Source: DASSTJ01 sp035707965
Lineage (GTDB): Bacteria; Actinomycetota; Actinomycetes; Actinomycetales; Angustibacteraceae
Assembly: GCA_035707965.1 (NCBI GenBank)
Contig: DASSTJ010000018.1
Location: forward strand, 1 to 15,323
Direction: 5' to 3'
Length of the DNA: 15,323 nucleotides
Position numbers and translations under genes: made by a program. Below the pieces are notes generated by a model. That model had not been told where the DNA came from and searched no databases. It saw only the letters and a list, made by a program, of their open reading frames with translations. Each line of letters opens with the position of its first letter. Position 1 is the stretch's first letter. Shown piece after piece: positions 13,645 through 15,323 of the stretch.

Positions 13645-13839
13645 GTGGCTGTCCCGAAGCGGAAGACGTCGCGCTCCAACACCCGCTCCCGCCGGGCGAA
13701 CTGGAAGACCTCGGCGACGACGCTGACGACGTGCCCGCAGTGCCAGGCACGCACGCAGCCGCACGTCGCCTGCCCGTCGTGCGGCACGTACGGCGGCCGC
13801 TACTACGCGACCGCGGAGCGCAGCGAGCACCAGGGCTGA
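13645..13839 (+). CDS. rpmF: 50S ribosomal protein L32, zinc-binding form
   Basis: This is a 64-residue protein of the large ribosomal subunit. It begins MAVPKRKTSRSNTRSRRANWK, the standard L32 start, and has two CxxC pairs (C30/C33 and C43/C46) in CPQCQ and CPSCG for one zinc ion. The tail is GTYGGRYY followed by a short polar end. The start codon is GTG. The gene is second in the DUF177–rpmF–rnc–mutM unit, one base after the DUF177 stop codon. Together with rpmB this window encodes two zinc-dependent ribosomal proteins. Confidence 0.97.
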   Translation: MAVPKRKTSRSNTRSRRANWKTSATTLTTCPQCQARTQPHVACPSCGTYGGRYYATAERSEHQG

Positions 13840-13848
13840 CCGCCCGCG

Positions 13849-14571
13849 GTGACCCGCTCCGCGGATCCCGCCGACCTGCAGGCGCTGCTGGGCGTGCAGG
13901 TCGACGACGTGCTGTTCCAGCGCGCGCTCACGCACCGCAGCTACGCCTACGAGCACGGCGGGCTGCCGACGAACGAGCGGCTGGAGTTTCTCGGCGACTC
14001 GGTGCTCGGTCTGGTCGTCACCGAGACGCTGTTCCGGCAGCACCCCGACCTGCCCGAGGGCCAGCTGGCCAAGCTGCGCGCCTCGGTCGTCAACATGCGG
14101 GCGCTCGCGTCGGTCGCCACGCAGTTCGGCCTCGGCGACTACGTGCTGCTCGGTCGTGGCGAGGAGGCGACCGGCGGGCGCGAGAAGGCGTCGATCCTCG
14201 CCGACACGCTCGAGGCCGTGATCGGTGCCGTCTTCCTGCACTGCGGCCCGGACTCGGCCGCCACGGTCGTGCACCGGCTCATGGACCCGCTGATGACGGA
14301 GGCCGCCGGCCTCGGGGCGGCCCTCGACTGGAAGACCAGTCTGCAAGAGCTCAGTGCGGCGACGTCCAGCGGGGTGCCCGAGTACGAGGTGCAGGAGTCG
14401 GGCCCCGACCACGAGAAGGTCTTCACGGCCACGGCGGTCGTCGGTGGCGAGTCGCTCGGGCACGGCGAGGGGCGCAGCAAGAAGGAGGCCGAGCAGCAGG
14501 CGGCCGCCGCTGCCTGGACCGCGCTGCGTGAGCGGTTCCCCGAGCTCACCCCTGCCCCCGACCTCGCCTGA
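13849..14571 (+). CDS. rnc: Ribonuclease III
   Basis: RNase III cuts double-stranded RNA, chiefly to release 16S and 23S precursors. The protein has 240 residues. The signature NERLEFLGDSV (42-52) carries E43, E46 and D50; D119 and E122 (ADTLEAVIGA) complete the metal site, so it should be catalytically competent. The catalytic domain is followed by a double-stranded-RNA-binding domain from about residue 160 (WKTSLQEL) to 230, with GEGRSKKEAEQQAA as its last helix start. The GTG is 9 bases after the rpmF stop, with only an AGGG about 12 bases upstream, so coupled translation is likely. The mutM ribosome-binding site overlaps its stop codon. Confidence 0.97.
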   Translation: MTRSADPADLQALLGVQVDDVLFQRALTHRSYAYEHGGLPTNERLEFLGDSVLGLVVTETLFRQHPDLPEGQLAKLRASVVNMRALASVATQFGLGDYVLLGRGEEATGGREKASILADTLEAVIGAVFLHCGPDSAATVVHRLMDPLMTEAAGLGAALDWKTSLQELSAATSSGVPEYEVQESGPDHEKVFTATAVVGGESLGHGEGRSKKEAEQQAAAAAWTALRERFPELTPAPDLA

Positions 14572-14573
14572 GG
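14570..14573 (+). promoter_or_regulatory. Shine-Dalgarno GAGG of mutM overlapping the rnc stop
   Basis: The last two bases of the rnc stop codon TGA (14569-14571) are the first two of a GAGG that lies 7 bases before the mutM GTG at 14581. Terminating ribosomes would cover this site, which suggests coupling. Confidence 0.55.
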
Positions 14574-14580
14574 CGCCCTC

Positions 14581-15323
14581 GTGCCCGAGCTGCCCGAGGT
14601 GGAGGTCGTCCGGCGTGGCCTCACCCCCCACGTGCTGGGCCGCACCGTCTCGGACGTCGAGGTGCACCATCCGCGGGCGGTGCGCCGGCACGTGCCGGGA
14701 GCCGTCGACCTCGTGTCGCGGCTTCGCGGCAGGGTCGTGGGTGACGTCCGGCGCCGCGGCAAGTACCTGTGGCTCGACCTGCTGCCGGCCGACGGCTCGC
14801 CGGGGGCGCCTGACGAGGCGCTCGTCATGCACCTGGGCATGAGCGGGCAGCTGCTGGTTCAGCCGACGTCCGCACCGGCGCAGACGCACCTGCGGGTGTC
14901 GCTCTCGTTCGCGGACGGCGACCCGCAGCTGCGCTTCGTCGACCAGCGCACCTTCGGTGGCATCGCGCTCGAGCCGCTGGTGCCGGTGCCGGGCGACGTC
15001 CCGGAGACGGTGCCGGCGTCGGTCGCGCACATCGCGCGTGACCCGCTCGACCCGCACTACGACCTGGAGAAGACAGCGGCCCGGCTGCGCGCCAAGCGCT
15101 CCGGCGTCAAGCGGGCGCTCCTCGACCAGACGTTGGTGTCCGGCGTGGGCAACATCTACGCCGACGAGGCGCTGTGGCGCGTCGGGCTGCACGGCGAGCG
15201 CCCCACGCAGCGGCTCACCCGTCAGCAGGCTCGTGACGTCCTGACCGCTGCGGCTGACGTGATGCGCGAGTCGCTCGGCCAGGGCGGCACGTCGTTCGAC
15301 GCGCTCTACGTCAACGTCAACGG
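14581..15323 (+). CDS. mutM: Formamidopyrimidine-DNA glycosylase, 3'-truncated by the window edge
   Basis: MutM (Fpg) removes 8-oxoguanine and formamidopyrimidines from DNA and nicks the abasic site. The first 247 residues are visible; about 40, including the C-terminal zinc finger, lie beyond the right edge. The protein starts MPELPEVEVVRRG: after methionine removal the proline is the Schiff-base nucleophile and the next glutamate the proton donor. K61 in RRRGKYLWL matches the conserved beta-hairpin lysine. HLGMSGQLL (84-92), DQRTFGG (121-127) and the H2TH segment TLVSGVGNIYADEAL (184-198) are all intact. Nei glycosylases share this fold, but the MPELPEVE start and GVGNIYADE favour MutM. It starts 9 bases after the rnc stop codon, in the same operon. 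Confidence 0.95.
   Translation, partial: MPELPEVEVVRRGLTPHVLGRTVSDVEVHHPRAVRRHVPGAVDLVSRLRGRVVGDVRRRGKYLWLDLLPADGSPGAPDEALVMHLGMSGQLLVQPTSAPAQTHLRVSLSFADGDPQLRFVDQRTFGGIALEPLVPVPGDVPETVPASVAHIARDPLDPHYDLEKTAARLRAKRSGVKRALLDQTLVSGVGNIYADEALWRVGLHGERPTQRLTRQQARDVLTAAADVMRESLGQGGTSFDALYVNVN

Overview
This is a very GC-rich chromosomal window from the phylum Actinomycetota. GTG starts predominate, many promoters are followed almost at once by a start codon, and the gene order gpsA–ddl–DUF3515–Lrp/RAM–thiL–rpmB–DAK–recG–rsmD–coaD followed by DUF177–rpmF–rnc–mutM is the core order of many actinomycetes. A Micrococcales- or Kineosporiales-like genome is a guess; the sequence does not settle the order.

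Layout. 18 protein genes fill nearly the whole window, with 10 strand switches (5 convergent and 5 divergent junctions). The left part holds the 3' portion of gpsA (phospholipid precursor), a PLP trans-sulfuration-type enzyme on the minus strand, ddl (peptidoglycan), a membrane-anchored DUF3515 protein with a stand-alone RAM-domain protein (minus), and thiL (thiamine). The middle holds rpmB (minus), a FakA/DAK-family kinase overlapping recG, rsmD (minus) and coaD. The right part holds a SepIVA/DivIVA-like coiled-coil protein, a two-gene ABC exporter on the minus strand, and the DUF177–rpmF–rnc–mutM operon; mutM runs off the right edge. No gap without a gene exceeds about 215 bases. I see no tRNA, rRNA, CRISPR, insertion sequence or phage gene.

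How the genes work together. Most are housekeeping genes: envelope building blocks (gpsA, ddl), cofactors (thiL, coaD), ribosome parts and maturation (rpmB, rpmF, DUF177, rsmD, rnc) and DNA repair (recG, mutM). The ABC pair looks like an accessory unit placed between otherwise core genes.

Most notable patterns. Six genes have a TANNNT -10 element ending 6 to 9 bases before the start codon, which predicts leaderless mRNAs. The two ribosomal-protein transcription units (rpmB and DUF177–rpmF) instead share a different promoter form, TTTGGG–N19–TA(T/A)CCT, followed by a real leader. The lrp/thiL divergent promoters appear to share the central TA of a symmetric -10. Every convergent junction carries a hairpin without a T-tract, several of them built over the stop codons. 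I found no convincing novel multi-gene system; the interest here is mainly regulatory architecture.
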